Positions 23,886 through 32,619 of a stretch of 44,379 nucleotides of DNA are shown here, piece by piece. The DNA comes from Paractinoplanes aksuensis (GTDB taxonomy: Bacteria; Actinomycetota; Actinomycetes; Mycobacteriales; Micromonosporaceae). The notes under the pieces were generated by a model. That model searched no databases and was not told the origin of the DNA. It worked only from the letters and a program-made list of their open reading frames with translations. Positions within the stretch are counted from its first letter, which is position 1, and the number at the start of each line of letters is the position of its first letter. Location of the stretch: NCBI RefSeq assembly GCF_024137025.1, contig NZ_JAMYJR010000065.1, positions 1 through 44,379 on the forward strand, given 5' to 3'. The position numbers and the translations under genes were made by a program.

Positions 23886-25438
23886 TAGGACTTTGTTAGG
23901 TCGTTGTGGCGTGTCGCTTGTGACGGTTGTGCTGTGGTGGTTGGCTGCTCGGTGTGGATGAGGGCGGGTTGGAGCAGGTCCGGGTGCAGCTCCAGGAGTT
24001 CGCTGCTGAGGTGTTCGCTGGGCTGAGGCGGATCGATCAACGGGAGACCGGGGTTCGATATCTGCGTGGGTTGATGCTCGACGGGCAGCGTAAGTCGATG
24101 CAGCCGATGGCTGCCCGTCTGGGCGTGGATCACCAGCAGCTGCAACAGTTTCTGACGTCGTCGACGTGGGACGTGACCGGTGTCCGGCGCCGGGTTGCGA
24201 CGTCCGCAGTCGGTGTGGTCTCGCCGACGGTGTGGGTGGTCGACGACACCGGCTTCGCGAAAGACGGGCCGGCGTCGGCGTGTGTGGCCCGGCAGTACTC
24301 CGGCACCCTCGGCAAGGTCGGCAACTGCCAGATCGCGGTCAGCGTTCACGCCGCCTGTGATGCGGCGTCGGCGGTGCTGAACTGGCGGTTGTTCGTCCCG
24401 GAGTCCTGGGACGAGACCTGCGTTCCTGACGAGACAGGCAAGGTCGCCAACACCCACGCCCGACGTCTGCGGCGGCAGCCGGTCACCCTGGACGAGGCCG
24501 GCAAGAAGAAACCTCACCTGCGTAAAGAGGTCCCGCGTGAAGAGCTGATCGCCCAGATTCTCGCCCGGCGGGCGGCGTCGAAGGTTCCGGCCGATGAACG
24601 GTACCGGCCGAAATGGCTGATGGCCCTGGAAATGATCGACGAGCTGGCCGGCTGGGAGCTGTATCCACCGCTGTTGACCGCTGACGCCGGTTACGGGCAG
24701 GTCGCCGAGTTCCGGCAAGGTCTCACCGACCGCGGCATCAGCTTCGTCGTGGCGACCACCTCGAGCACCACCGCCCAGCCCGGTCACGCCGAGCCCACCC
24801 CGGTCGCCTACGCCGGCGTCGGGAAATATCCCACCCCGCGCTATCCGGACCCGGCCCGCAGCATCAAAGACCTCGCCCTCGACCACGGCGCCGGCCAGGC
24901 CGCCCTCGTGCACTGGCGTGAACGCCTGCCCGCAGCCGAGGGCGGCGATCGACCCAACGGCACCTTATCCGGGCACTTCTTCGCCCTGCGGGTCCGCCCC
25001 GCAGGCAGAAGCGTCCGTGAAGGCCTGCCACCGGCCGATGACGGGGTCCTGCCCGACTGCTGGCTGCTGGTGCAATGGCCGCCTGGACAGGCCGAGCCCA
25101 GCGACTACTGGCTGTCCGACCTGCCCACCGACACCAGCCTCACCGACCTGGTCCAGCTGGCGAAAAGCCGCTGGCGCATCGAACACGACTACCGCGAACT
25201 CAAAACCGGCCTCGGCCTCGACCACTTCGAAGGACGTTCCTGGATCGGCTGGCACCGCCACGTCACCCTCGTCACCACCGCCCAACTGTTCCTCACCCAG
25301 CTACGGGCGGCCGTCCCAAAAGCAGCAGGGCAGCCCTGAGCCTCTACGCCGTCCTACGGCACCGGCAATACCAACTCGCCACCTGGCTCGGCTTCTGCCC
25401 ACACTGCCACCAACCCGTCCCCACCTAACAAAGTCCTA
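23886..25438 (+). mobile_element. IS701-family insertion sequence, apparently complete
   Basis: 1553 bases. The terminal inverted repeats TAGGACTTTGTTAGGT (23886-23901) and ACCTAACAAAGTCCTA (25423-25438) match perfectly over 16 bases. One transposase gene fills the element. With both ends and the duplication intact, the insertion is probably recent. Confidence 0.9.
23954..25339 (+). CDS. IS701-family transposase
   Basis: 461 residues from GTG 23954 (upstream in-frame codons to 23927 are possible). Typical IS701 motifs of the DDE fold: WVVDDTGFAKDG (first D), LLTADAGYGQVAEFRQGL (second D), and KSRWRIEHDYRELKTGLGLD (E). The sequence runs to PKAAGQP at 25339. Another frame (LYAVLRHRQYQLATWLGFCP) stays open to 25428, so either the gene is a little short at the C-terminus or that frame is a shadow. 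Confidence 0.92.
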   Translation: MDEGGLEQVRVQLQEFAAEVFAGLRRIDQRETGVRYLRGLMLDGQRKSMQPMAARLGVDHQQLQQFLTSSTWDVTGVRRRVATSAVGVVSPTVWVVDDTGFAKDGPASACVARQYSGTLGKVGNCQIAVSVHAACDAASAVLNWRLFVPESWDETCVPDETGKVANTHARRLRRQPVTLDEAGKKKPHLRKEVPREELIAQILARRAASKVPADERYRPKWLMALEMIDELAGWELYPPLLTADAGYGQVAEFRQGLTDRGISFVVATTSSTTAQPGHAEPTPVAYAGVGKYPTPRYPDPARSIKDLALDHGAGQAALVHWRERLPAAEGGDRPNGTLSGHFFALRVRPAGRSVREGLPPADDGVLPDCWLLVQWPPGQAEPSDYWLSDLPTDTSLTDLVQLAKSRWRIEHDYRELKTGLGLDHFEGRSWIGWHRHVTLVTTAQLFLTQLRAAVPKAAGQP

Positions 25439-25442
25439 CTAG

Positions 25443-26002
25443 GCCGGTGCCGGGACCGCCGACCAGATCAAGGAAACTGGTCAGACGCTACTACTTTCGA
25501 GGACGCGGTCAGTACTGACGGTAGGCCGGTGCGGCCCGGAACGAGCTGATCTGCTTGTAGAGCCAGTTTTCGTTCCCGAGGTCGGGGATCGCTGCGCCCG
25601 CTGCCAGCTAGATGCGTCGACCGTCCGGACGCCGATGATCGTCGTGGTCGCCTCCGCCCGGTGAGCTCTGCTCCAGATCCGCGGTGCGGGAGCCGAGTGC
25701 GGCCGGGGTGACGATGGCAGCATCAGCACCGACTTGGCAGCCCGGCCGGGACGGACCAGTGGCCGAGCAGGAGGACCAGGACGAGGGGCCGCACCGGCCC
25801 GGAGAAACCTTTGCGGGATCACGAAGACGCCGACGGACGCCGGGACTCGAAGTTCACCGGCCGGTGGTACCAAGGGCATTGCCGACCGGAGGACACCGAA
25901 AGCGGCGTCGGCCTGCGATTGCCCGGGCCGGATCCATCTCGGGCTCAAGGCGAACTTGCTCATCGAACTGAACTTCGCGTCCCACCGTCCGCTGTAGCGG
26001 GT
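25443..26002. other. No intact gene; decayed sequence
   Basis: The minus strand holds a short tail-like run, DLGNENWLYKQISSFRAAPA, ending at a stop near 25515, but an in-frame stop lies just upstream. Other frames are compositional shadows. A GACCAG/CTGGTC inverted repeat occurs near 25460-25481. Confidence 0.4.
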
Positions 26003-26938
26003 ATGACTATCAACTGGGCGTCAACCTTCCGCAAATCACCGACTATGACCTCGCCACCGACATCACGACGCGGCCCGCACGGCTGAGCAGATCGGGTACG
26101 ACAGTGTGTGGGCGTTCGAACGGGTTCTCCTCCCGCACGACCAGTCCGGGACCCACGGGCTGTACGGCGTATCGGATCTACCTTGGCCGGCCTTGTACGG
26201 GATCGTCGCCGACCCCCTGATCACGCTGGCCTTGGCGGCGGCTGTCACGAGCCGGGTCGAGCTCGGCACCGGCGTGCTCGTGGCCCCACTGCACCTGCCG
26301 GTCAAGCCGGCCAAGACGCTGGCCAACCTCGACCACGTCAGCCGCGGCCGGGTCATCGCCGGTCTGGGGACCGGCTGGTCGGTCGACGAGTTCGTTGCTG
26401 CGGTGCCCCGGCCATTCGCCGAGCGAGGTGCCGCCTTGGACGAGTTCCTCGACGTCGCCGCGGCGATCTGGGGCCCAACCCGGTCACCGTGGACACCGGC
26501 CGATACCGCATCGACCCGGCCGACGTGAACCCGAAATCAGCCCGGCCCATCCCGGTCTACCTGGCCGGCAGCAACCGGACCGCGTTCCGGCGCATCGCCC
26601 GGCGGGCCGACGGTTGGTTGCCGACCGGCATCTCTGCGGCCGAGACGCTGGCCGGTCTGGCCCAGATCCGCCGGATGGCCGAGGAGGAGGGTCGAGACCC
26701 GGCCCAGATCCGCTGCGTCTATCAGGTCAGCCTGTACGCGCTGCTGGCCGAGGTTGCCGAGGGCGACCGCAAGCCGTTCACCGGCAGTGCCAGGCAGCTG
26801 GCGGCTGACATCGCCGAGCTGGCTGAGGGCGGCGTCGACCATGTCTACGCCACGCTGCCGTACGTCGTGCGCGACCGCAACGAGTACTACGACCGGCTGG
26901 CCGAGCTCCACGCCGCGGTGCGCGCGACCACCGAGTGA
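26003..26938 (+). pseudogene. LLM-class (F420-type) oxidoreductase with three frameshifts
   Basis: Sequential frames spell a luciferase-like monooxygenase-fold protein: MTI...LGVNLPQITDYDLATDITT, then ARTAEQIGYDSVWAFERVLL, LAAAVTSRVELGTGVLVAPL, ANLDHVSRGRVIAGLGTGWS, then TVDTGRYRIDP and YLAGSNRTAFRRIARRADGW to the stop at 26938. Frame changes fall at about 26013 (one base lost after ATGACTATCAA), 26078 and 26475. The family reduces or oxidises substrates with F420 or FMN. The gene is dead as written unless there are sequencing errors. Confidence 0.85.
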
Positions 26939-27001
26939 ATAGGACGATGGCTGTGCATGGCGTGACGCCCGGCATGAAATCCAAAAGATAACTCCCCGTC
27001 G

Positions 27002-27148
27002 ATGGCGAAGAAGGAAGCGAAGCGAAAGGAGCAGCTGACAATTCTCGGGTCCATCTCGGATCGCACCCCGTACCGCATCAATCACAAAATCACTGGGCTT
27101 AACCGTGCGGGGCGGATGTTGGCGGAAGCTACACCGGAGCCTCGGTAA
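27002..27148 (+). CDS. Possible 48-residue lysine-rich protein
   Basis: ATG 27002 opens a 48-residue frame starting MAKKEAKRKEQLTILGSISD. It has plausible codons, but no clear ribosome site and no known family. It lies in decayed DNA and may be a fragment. Confidence 0.2.
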   Translation: MAKKEAKRKEQLTILGSISDRTPYRINHKITGLNRAGRMLAEATPEPR

Positions 27149-27299
27149 GGTGCGGCCCTCCCGAGGTTCAACCGACGGATTGAACGGCAGCGTTGTATCC
27201 ATAGCTCTGTCAGTGAGATCGTGAGTCGATGGTGACGTGTGGCTGTTCCTCGACACCGAGGGACAGCCACACCGAGTTCGTCAAGCTGTAGTTCGGGTC
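27149..27299. other. No gene seen
   Basis: A gap between the doubtful small frame and the HTH remnant. A short inverted motif, TGGCTGT.CCTCG / CGAGG.ACAGCCA (near 27240-27272), is present; its meaning is unknown. Confidence 0.4.
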
Positions 27300-27475
27300 G
27301 AACCCGCGCACTGCAGCAAGGTGGCCGCTCTGGCCGGCGTGGGCGTGGAGTATCTGGCCAAACTGAGCCCGGTTCGCTGACCCGGGTCCTCGACGCTCTC
27401 ACCCGCGCGCTGCAGCTCAACGACACCGAGCGTGTGCGCCTGCTGCGGCCGGCCCACGAAGCTGACGATGTGTCC
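27300..27475 (+). pseudogene. MmyB-like XRE regulator fragment
   Basis: Two frames together read SKVAALAGVGVEYLAKL, then LTRVLDALTRALQLNDTERV and RLLRPAHEADD. This is the helix-turn-helix core and following helix of MmyB-like XRE proteins (normally RREEVAALAGVSVEYYTRLE...VLDALARALQLDDAERAHL). The start, the intervening NL segment and the C-terminal ligand domain are gone. Confidence 0.6.
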
Positions 27476-27689
27476 TCGTGCCAGGTAGTTTTCGAGCGCG
27501 TCGCGTTGCTGCCGGAGGTGGGGAGACGGCGAAGTTCATTTGGTGACGTTAAGTGTCAGCAAGTCCACACTATGTCAGTTGTGCCTGGTGTGGGGGTTTG
27601 ACCTGGGCTACGTTCCTCGCCTAGCGGCGGGAGAGGTGCCTGGTCGACCGTGGACTTGTGCCCCCGCATCGCTTCGTACGGGGAGGAAC

Positions 27690-28433
27690 ATGCGAATCAA
27701 TCAGCTTGCGCGACATCGGAGTATGCGCGCAGTCGTACGCCTCGGAGTACTGGCGGGAGCGGTCGGTGTGGCGGCACTCGCGGGCGGTCAAGCGGCCGGC
27801 GCGACTACCGACTCGGCCGCCCCTCGGGGGCCTGCGATTGTCGCTGAACAACGGGCCGGTACTGACGCCACCAAGGACGAAAAGGTTCCGGGGGACGACG
27901 AAGCAGGCAGCGGCACACCGGAGGACGGCACGCCTGAACAAGGCGGTGACGGCGGAGACGCCCCGCCTGGTGATGGTGGGGGTACTCCGCCTGGTGATGG
28001 CGGGGGTACTCCGCCTGACGACGGTGGGGGTACTCCGCCTGGTGATGGCGGGGGTACTCCGCCTGACGACGGTGGGGGTACTCCGCCTAGTGATGGCGGG
28101 GGTACTCCGCCTGGTGACGGTGGGGGTAATCCTCCTGACGACGGCGACCAGCCGGGTAGCGGAGGCGGCGAGGCCCCGCCCGGCGACGACGGGCCGGGAC
28201 GAACTCCACCCACGACCGAACCCGGCACGGGTGGAGGCACTGGGGCCGAGGACGGGCTGGAGGATGGCGACGACGGTACCGGCGGCACCGGGGGTTCCGG
28301 TAGCAGCAGCCTGCCGGTGACCGGGATGAATGTGTTCGGCGTGGCCGGGCTGGGGGCAGTCGCCGCCGCCGGTGGTGTCGGGCTGGTCCTCGTGACCCGG
28401 CGCCGCAGGCCCGTGGGTGAGACACCCGTGTGA
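27690..28433 (+). CDS. LPVTG-anchored cell-wall protein with Pro/Gly/Asp repeats
   Basis: 247 residues from ATG 27690, with GGGAGG four bases upstream. Signal peptide (VVRLGVLAGAVGVAALAGGQ, cleavage near AAGATT), an acidic stretch, seven full copies plus one partial of an 8-residue repeat P-P-(G/D/S)-D-G-G-G-T, a Gly/Ser spacer, and a sorting signal LPVTG followed by a hydrophobic helix and RRRRP. It is expected to be linked to peptidoglycan by a sortase encoded elsewhere. The repeat is a flexible stalk; there is no folded domain. Confidence 0.85.
   Translation: MRINQLARHRSMRAVVRLGVLAGAVGVAALAGGQAAGATTDSAAPRGPAIVAEQRAGTDATKDEKVPGDDEAGSGTPEDGTPEQGGDGGDAPPGDGGGTPPGDGGGTPPDDGGGTPPGDGGGTPPDDGGGTPPSDGGGTPPGDGGGNPPDDGDQPGSGGGEAPPGDDGPGRTPPTTEPGTGGGTGAEDGLEDGDDGTGGTGGSGSSSLPVTGMNVFGVAGLGAVAAAGGVGLVLVTRRRRPVGETPV
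27963..28145 (+). repeat. 24-bp tandem repeat array in the LPVTG protein gene
   Basis: Seven full 24-base units plus a partial one, with a consensus beginning CCGCCTGGTGATGGCGGGGG. They differ at a few third or second codon positions (G/D/S alternation), so the array has been expanding in pairs (PPGD-PPDD) as well as singly. Unspaced units rule out CRISPR. Confidence 0.85.
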
Positions 28434-28439
28434 TTCGCT

Positions 28440-28479
28440 GTCAGCTCGGCCGCGGCAGAGGTGTTGTGGCCGAGCTGAC
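28440..28479 (+). terminator. Terminator of the LPVTG protein gene
   Basis: GTCAGCTCGGCC (28440-28451) pairs perfectly with GGCCGAGCTGAC (28468-28479) across a 16-base loop, six bases after the stop. Confidence 0.65.
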
Positions 28480-28530
28480 GATTTCTCGCCGGACATCGGC
28501 GTTCGTCACTGATTGGTAGCGTGTGAGCTA

Positions 28531-29685
28531 GTGACCTATTACTCGCAGAGCGGCATTCTGGGACACGGTCCCTTCTCGAAGGTAGCCGAGGCGACCGTCC
28601 CGATCGGTGCCCAGCGACCGGCCGAGCCGGGTGCCGAAGCGAACCCGTCCTCGGCCGCCGAGTCCCCTCATCAATGCGGATCAAAGACGACAGTGACCGG
28701 CAGCGAACCGCATCCCTTCGACATCCCTCGCGACGACGACTATCCGGCCATCGCGGGGAACCCGCATCCGACCAGCAGTGGCCCACAGCCTGGTGGCAAC
28801 CAAGGCCTGGCGGGCGGCGCCCCATATGCGGTCAGCGACTCGTATCAGAGCAGGGATCCGTACCCCGGTAGCGGCCTGTACCCGGACAGCCGCCCGCAAA
28901 CCGCCGGAGTCACGCCCAGCGGCGGCAGCCTGGGCTACGGCCCATTCCGGATCGGAACCGACAGCCCGGACGACTGGACCGGCAACCCGCACGGCCTCAC
29001 CTCGTCCTCCGGCTGGCCTGTCGAACCCGCGCCGCCTCCGCGGCGCAGCCGCCTCGTGGTCGGCGTGCTGGCCGGACTCATTGCCGGATCGCTGTTCTTC
29101 GGTACCGGCGGCTACTTCGCCGGACGGGCCACTGTGCCTCCCGCGGCCGGTCCGACCGCACCGGCTCCCAGCGCTGGCTCCCTCGGCGTCTTCGAGCAGA
29201 GCCAGGTCGCCGTCAATCAACCGGAGTTCGTTGACAGCAACCTCACCGCCCTGGCCTCAAGCTGGCTGCCCTACCTGTCAACCTGTTCGCGCAGCGGCGA
29301 CGCGGGCGGCCCCAAGCTCAACGTGGGTGAGAAGGTTCGCGTCCGCTGCACGCTGGACGGCATGAGCGCGATCTTCGTCGAGTACGACTCGGTCGCCGAA
29401 CGGGACAAGGCCCGGTTCAAAGCCCTGGGGCAGGCCGTCGACGCCCGTACGCTGACCCCGGGAGTCGCTCCGGCGGCGGATCGGGTCACCCCTTCGGGCC
29501 GCGTCACCGGAACCTACCTGGAGTACGCGTTCCGTCTTGCCGAGCGTGGGGTAACCCGGACGGTGAGCGGCATCTGGTGGGACGACGCCGAGACTCCGGT
29601 CGCTGGCTATCTGCTGGCTTACTGGAAGGATGGCCTGGGCGAGAAATGGGAGCCGATGCGCGATCTATGGTCCAGGTACGCCTGA
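28531..29685 (+). CDS. Hypothetical single-pass membrane protein with Pro/Gly-rich cytoplasmic part
   Basis: 384 residues from GTG 28531 (an earlier TTG at 28513 is possible). Residues 1-175 are a disordered Pro/Gly/Ser/Tyr-rich region (YPGSGLYPDSRP). A membrane helix follows (LVVGVLAGLIAGSLFFGTGG), then an extracytoplasmic domain of about 165 residues (VRCTLDGMSAIFVEYDSVAE, RTVSGIWWDDAETPVAGYLL). Similar layouts occur in actinomycete proteins near Ser/Thr kinases, but no kinase is seen here and I cannot name the family. Confidence 0.75.
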   Translation: MTYYSQSGILGHGPFSKVAEATVPIGAQRPAEPGAEANPSSAAESPHQCGSKTTVTGSEPHPFDIPRDDDYPAIAGNPHPTSSGPQPGGNQGLAGGAPYAVSDSYQSRDPYPGSGLYPDSRPQTAGVTPSGGSLGYGPFRIGTDSPDDWTGNPHGLTSSSGWPVEPAPPPRRSRLVVGVLAGLIAGSLFFGTGGYFAGRATVPPAAGPTAPAPSAGSLGVFEQSQVAVNQPEFVDSNLTALASSWLPYLSTCSRSGDAGGPKLNVGEKVRVRCTLDGMSAIFVEYDSVAERDKARFKALGQAVDARTLTPGVAPAADRVTPSGRVTGTYLEYAFRLAERGVTRTVSGIWWDDAETPVAGYLLAYWKDGLGEKWEPMRDLWSRYA

Positions 29686-29744
29686 ATTGCTCGGTGCCAT
29701 CATCAAGATCATCATCGTTGCGGCCGGACTCGCGGCACACCCCC

Positions 29745-29885
29745 GGCCCCGGACTTGGTCAACCGCAAGTTCACCGCGGACCGCCCGAACCGGCTCTGGG
29801 TCGCCGACGTCACCAGAATCCTGACCGGCGAGGGCGCGTTCTGACTGGCCGCCGCCCGCGACGTGTTCTCCCGCCGAATCGTCGG
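29745..29885 (+). pseudogene. IS3-family transposase (orfB) fragment
   Basis: Reads APDLVNRKFTADRPNRLWVA, DVTRILTGEGAF, an in-frame stop, then LAAARDVFSRRIVG. This is the start of the catalytic core of IS3-type orfB (NRLWVADIT with the first catalytic D; DVFSRRIVGW). Only about 45 residues survive. The sequence 29886-30470 that follows shows no gene. Confidence 0.7.
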
Positions 29886-30483
29886 CCGGAAACCTCTGAA
29901 TGCCCAGAATGGATGCGAGGGCGGGACGAAACGCCCCCGGTTCACGCCTACCGTCCGAGCGAGCTCGGTGGTGAGCATGGCCCGCTTACCGACCTGGCCT
30001 TCGAGATCGCCGACCAACTTTCCGCGCTGCTCGGCCGGGACACGGTGCTTGATCTCCGGGTGCCGTTCGGCTGATCACGACGCCGTTGGCATCGAGCATT
30101 TGATAGCGCGGACGCAATTGGCGGGTTCCGCAGTGGCCGTCGCCGCGCCCGCTGACTCCCTGGAGCTCCGGCAGCGAAGCCGATGCGGCCAGCCGATGAT
30201 CCGGTGCCACGGCGGTGGCGGAGGCATCGGCCGTCAGTTCAGACTGCGGACGGTGGCGCTGAGTCGCCGGCGACGACCACCCATGCGGTGACGCTCGGTG
30301 ACGCAATCACCAGCACAGTCCCGGGCCGTCACCATCAGCACGGGCAGCAGCGCTCCCTTGGCCGAGGCGTGACCGGGCAAAGCCCAGGCGGCACAACCGA
30401 TCCCGGAAAGTTCATTCCCGTTTGGGTTATCAATCGCACCCTCTCTATTCATTGATGTTTTCGTTCTTGGACGCGATGGTCGA
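29886..30483. other. No intact gene
   Basis: Transposon debris on the left, then about 500 bases with only overlapping shadow frames. The last 60 bases are relatively A+T-rich and probably contain the promoter of the SGNH hydrolase gene. Confidence 0.4.
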
Positions 30484-30503
30484 CATCCATCCATCCATCC
30501 ATC
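30484..30503 (+). repeat. (CATC)5 microsatellite upstream of the SGNH hydrolase
   Basis: Five perfect CATC tetramers end 13 bases before the GTG start, directly upstream of the GAGAGG ribosome site. Slippage here would change the leader but not the reading frame. Confidence 0.8.
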
Positions 30504-30516
30504 GAGAGGTGCGGCA

Positions 30517-32145
30517 GTGCAAAGAGGTAGATGGTTGACGGCGGCGGTTGCCCTGTTGACCGCGGCCGTTGTCGTCCCCACGTCACCCGCCTTGGCCAAG
30601 GCTGCCCCCACGACATCCGCCCCGGCCGAACGAGCCGCCGACGGCTGGGTCGGAACGTGGTCGGCTTCCCCGGCGCCGACTGGGAACCGGGGGTTCAAGA
30701 ACCAGACGCTGCGACAGACGCTGCGGACGAGCATCGGCGGAGACGCGGCGCGGGTTCAGCTCTCCAACGCGTTCGGCACCGAAGCCGTGACCATTGCCGA
30801 CGTCCATATCGCCGACCAACTCGCGGGTCCGGCTATCGACCCGTCCACTGACCGTAGCGTCACTTTCGGCGGAAAGAGCTCGGTCACCATTCCCGCGGGC
30901 GGGAAGGCAGTCAGCGACGAGGTCGGCTACCCGGTCAAGCCGCTGTCCGACGTGGCGATCAGCTTCTACAGCCCGAACGAGGTCGTCAACGCCACTCAGC
31001 ACTGGGACGCGTGGCAGACCAACTACATCGCGGACGGCAACGTCGCTGGTGAGGCCACGCTGACCAACTACACGACCAACGGCAGTTATACGTTGCTGGC
31101 CAACCTCGACGTCCGGAACAGCGCGGCGGTCGGCTCCGTGGTGGCCCTCGGGGCATCCATCACCGACGCGTTCAACTCGCCGTTCGGCGCGAATCTGCGC
31201 TGGACCAACGCTCTCGCCACGCGGCTGGGCGGTCGCGGTCAGGTGGTCGGTGTGCTCAATCAGGGCATCAGCGGTCAGGGATTGATCGGCGGCGACCGGA
31301 CGAGCGCCGTGAATCGGTTCCAGCGCGACGTGCTCGATCAAGCCGGCGTCCGCTGGGTTGTCATCGCCGACATGCCCATCAACGACCTGAACAATTTCAA
31401 CCCGTCCAGCGCCGAGCTGATCGCTGCCCTCAGAGGGCTGATCGGTACCGCGCACGACAAGGGCGTTCAGGTTCTGTGTGCCACCCTGACGCCGTTCGCC
31501 GGGTGGCCGACCTGGAGTCAGGACAGGGAAGAATCCCGGAAGGCGTACAACGCGTTTGTCCGCGGGTCGGCCAGCGGCTGCGACGCGGTGGCCGACTTCG
31601 CCACCGCGACGCAGGATCCGGCGGCCCCGGAGCGCTTCCTCGGGGCCTTCGATGCCGGTGATCACCTCCACCCCAACCGGGCTGGCCTGCAGGCCATGGC
31701 CGACGTCATCAACCTGGACACCTTCGGAGCGCCGACCGGCCCGGTCGTCGCTCCGGCCAAGGTGATCGGCCTTCGGTCGCTGGAGAACATGCAGATCGTC
31801 GGTACGACGCCGGACGGCGCCCAGCTGATCGCCGACCGCTCGCAGCTCGGAGTGTGGGAGCAGTTCGACAAGATCCCTCAGGCTGACGGTAGTTTCGCGT
31901 TGCGGTCGCATGCCAATGGCAAGTTCGTCACCGCTACCACCGATGTTCCGCTCACCCCGTCGGCCACGAAGGTCGGCCTCGAGGAAAAGTTCATCTTCGT
32001 GGCCAACGGCAACGGCAGCACCAGCCTCAGGTCGGTGGCCAACGGCCGCTACGTCGCGGCCGAGGACGCTGGCGCCAAGCCCCTGATCGCCAACCGCGAC
32101 AGCATCGGCCCGTGGGAGCAATTCGCGGAGCTGACCCCACAGTAG
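30517..32145 (+). CDS. Secreted SGNH/GDSL-type esterase with C-terminal beta-trefoil-like region
   Basis: 542 residues from GTG 30517. Signal peptide (LTAAVALLTAAVVVPTSPAL, cleavage near ALA-KAA). Residues 42-395 form an SGNH hydrolase: WVGTWSASPAP, catalytic Ser214 in LGASITDAF (A replaces D of GDS), an Asn in block III near MPINDLNNF, and GDHLHPNRAG with the catalytic Asp and His. Residues about 415-542 hold two to three fascin/ricin-like strand repeats (VIGLRSLENMQIV, FALRSHANGKFVTA, TSLRSVANGRYVAA, each followed by WEQF or EKF). It is probably an extracellular esterase acting on plant or microbial carbohydrate esters. Confidence 0.9.
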   Translation: MQRGRWLTAAVALLTAAVVVPTSPALAKAAPTTSAPAERAADGWVGTWSASPAPTGNRGFKNQTLRQTLRTSIGGDAARVQLSNAFGTEAVTIADVHIADQLAGPAIDPSTDRSVTFGGKSSVTIPAGGKAVSDEVGYPVKPLSDVAISFYSPNEVVNATQHWDAWQTNYIADGNVAGEATLTNYTTNGSYTLLANLDVRNSAAVGSVVALGASITDAFNSPFGANLRWTNALATRLGGRGQVVGVLNQGISGQGLIGGDRTSAVNRFQRDVLDQAGVRWVVIADMPINDLNNFNPSSAELIAALRGLIGTAHDKGVQVLCATLTPFAGWPTWSQDREESRKAYNAFVRGSASGCDAVADFATATQDPAAPERFLGAFDAGDHLHPNRAGLQAMADVINLDTFGAPTGPVVAPAKVIGLRSLENMQIVGTTPDGAQLIADRSQLGVWEQFDKIPQADGSFALRSHANGKFVTATTDVPLTPSATKVGLEEKFIFVANGNGSTSLRSVANGRYVAAEDAGAKPLIANRDSIGPWEQFAELTPQ

Positions 32146-32161
32146 GCCAGCCCTGACCGGT

Positions 32162-32207
32162 GAGATACTCGCCGATGGACGTGGACTGCTCTTGGGCGAG
32201 TATCTCA
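32162..32207 (+). terminator. Terminator-like hairpin after the SGNH hydrolase
   Basis: GAGATACTCGCC (32162-32173) and GGCGAGTATCTC (32196-32207) are perfectly complementary over 12 bases, 16 bases after the stop. Confidence 0.6.
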
Positions 32208-32246
32208 ACCTCGACGCCGGCCCTTCGCGACAGCTCCTGGCAGTAA

Positions 32247-32287
32247 GTTCCCCGGGCTTGGTGGAGCGGCTGCCAAGCCCGGGGAAC
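32247..32287. terminator. Second strong hairpin
   Basis: GTTCCCCGGGCTTGG (32247-32261) pairs perfectly with CCAAGCCCGGGGAAC (32273-32287) around an 11-base loop. It lies 40 bases beyond the first hairpin, so the two may act in series or serve opposite strands. Confidence 0.6.
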
Positions 32288-32619
32288 CTCAGGGTGGTAG
32301 GCCCATGCCGACGGCGAGCGCTCCTCTCGGCCGCTGACCAACCCGTGCAGAGCGTGCCGGTAGCGGGGCCCACGCCGAGCGGCAATCCCAACGGAGAGTC
32401 GGTTGAACTGGTGTCACGGGTTGTCTGGGCGGAGCGGTCGCCGGTCAGCGCTGTCTGACTTTTTCGACTCCGTGTGAACTCCTCTGGATCAAGTGCGTCG
32501 ACACGGAGAGAAGCACCGACCCGTGGGTGAAACCGTGCTCCACGAACTTTTGATCGGTCGGCCGGTGGTGGCATCGGCTCGTCGGCGCCTCCGGGTCGGC
32601 CGTCTGCAGAGGAGACAAA
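32288..32619. other. Promoter region of the I36-like gene; no other gene
   Basis: No recognisable coding sequence. The region must contain the promoter of the gene at 32620. Confidence 0.4.

Larger units (their letters stand above)
23882..25442. repeat. Target-site duplication CTAG flanking the IS701 element
   Basis: CTAG is present at 23882-23885 and 25439-25442 immediately outside the 16-base inverted repeats. Four-base YTAR duplications are characteristic of the IS701 family. Confidence 0.8.

Noticed and set aside
25481..25963. A 160-codon minus-strand frame beside the IS701 element
   Set aside because: Arg/Ser/Pro-rich low-complexity sequence with no start signal; a shadow over decayed DNA.
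27963..28145. CRISPR-like array
   Set aside because: Units are contiguous without spacers, in frame, and encode a Pro/Gly stalk.
30583..32574. A 663-codon minus-strand frame opposite the SGNH hydrolase
   Set aside because: The plus-strand protein has signal peptide, catalytic residues and tail repeats; the antisense frame has no domain and is explained by GC codon bias.
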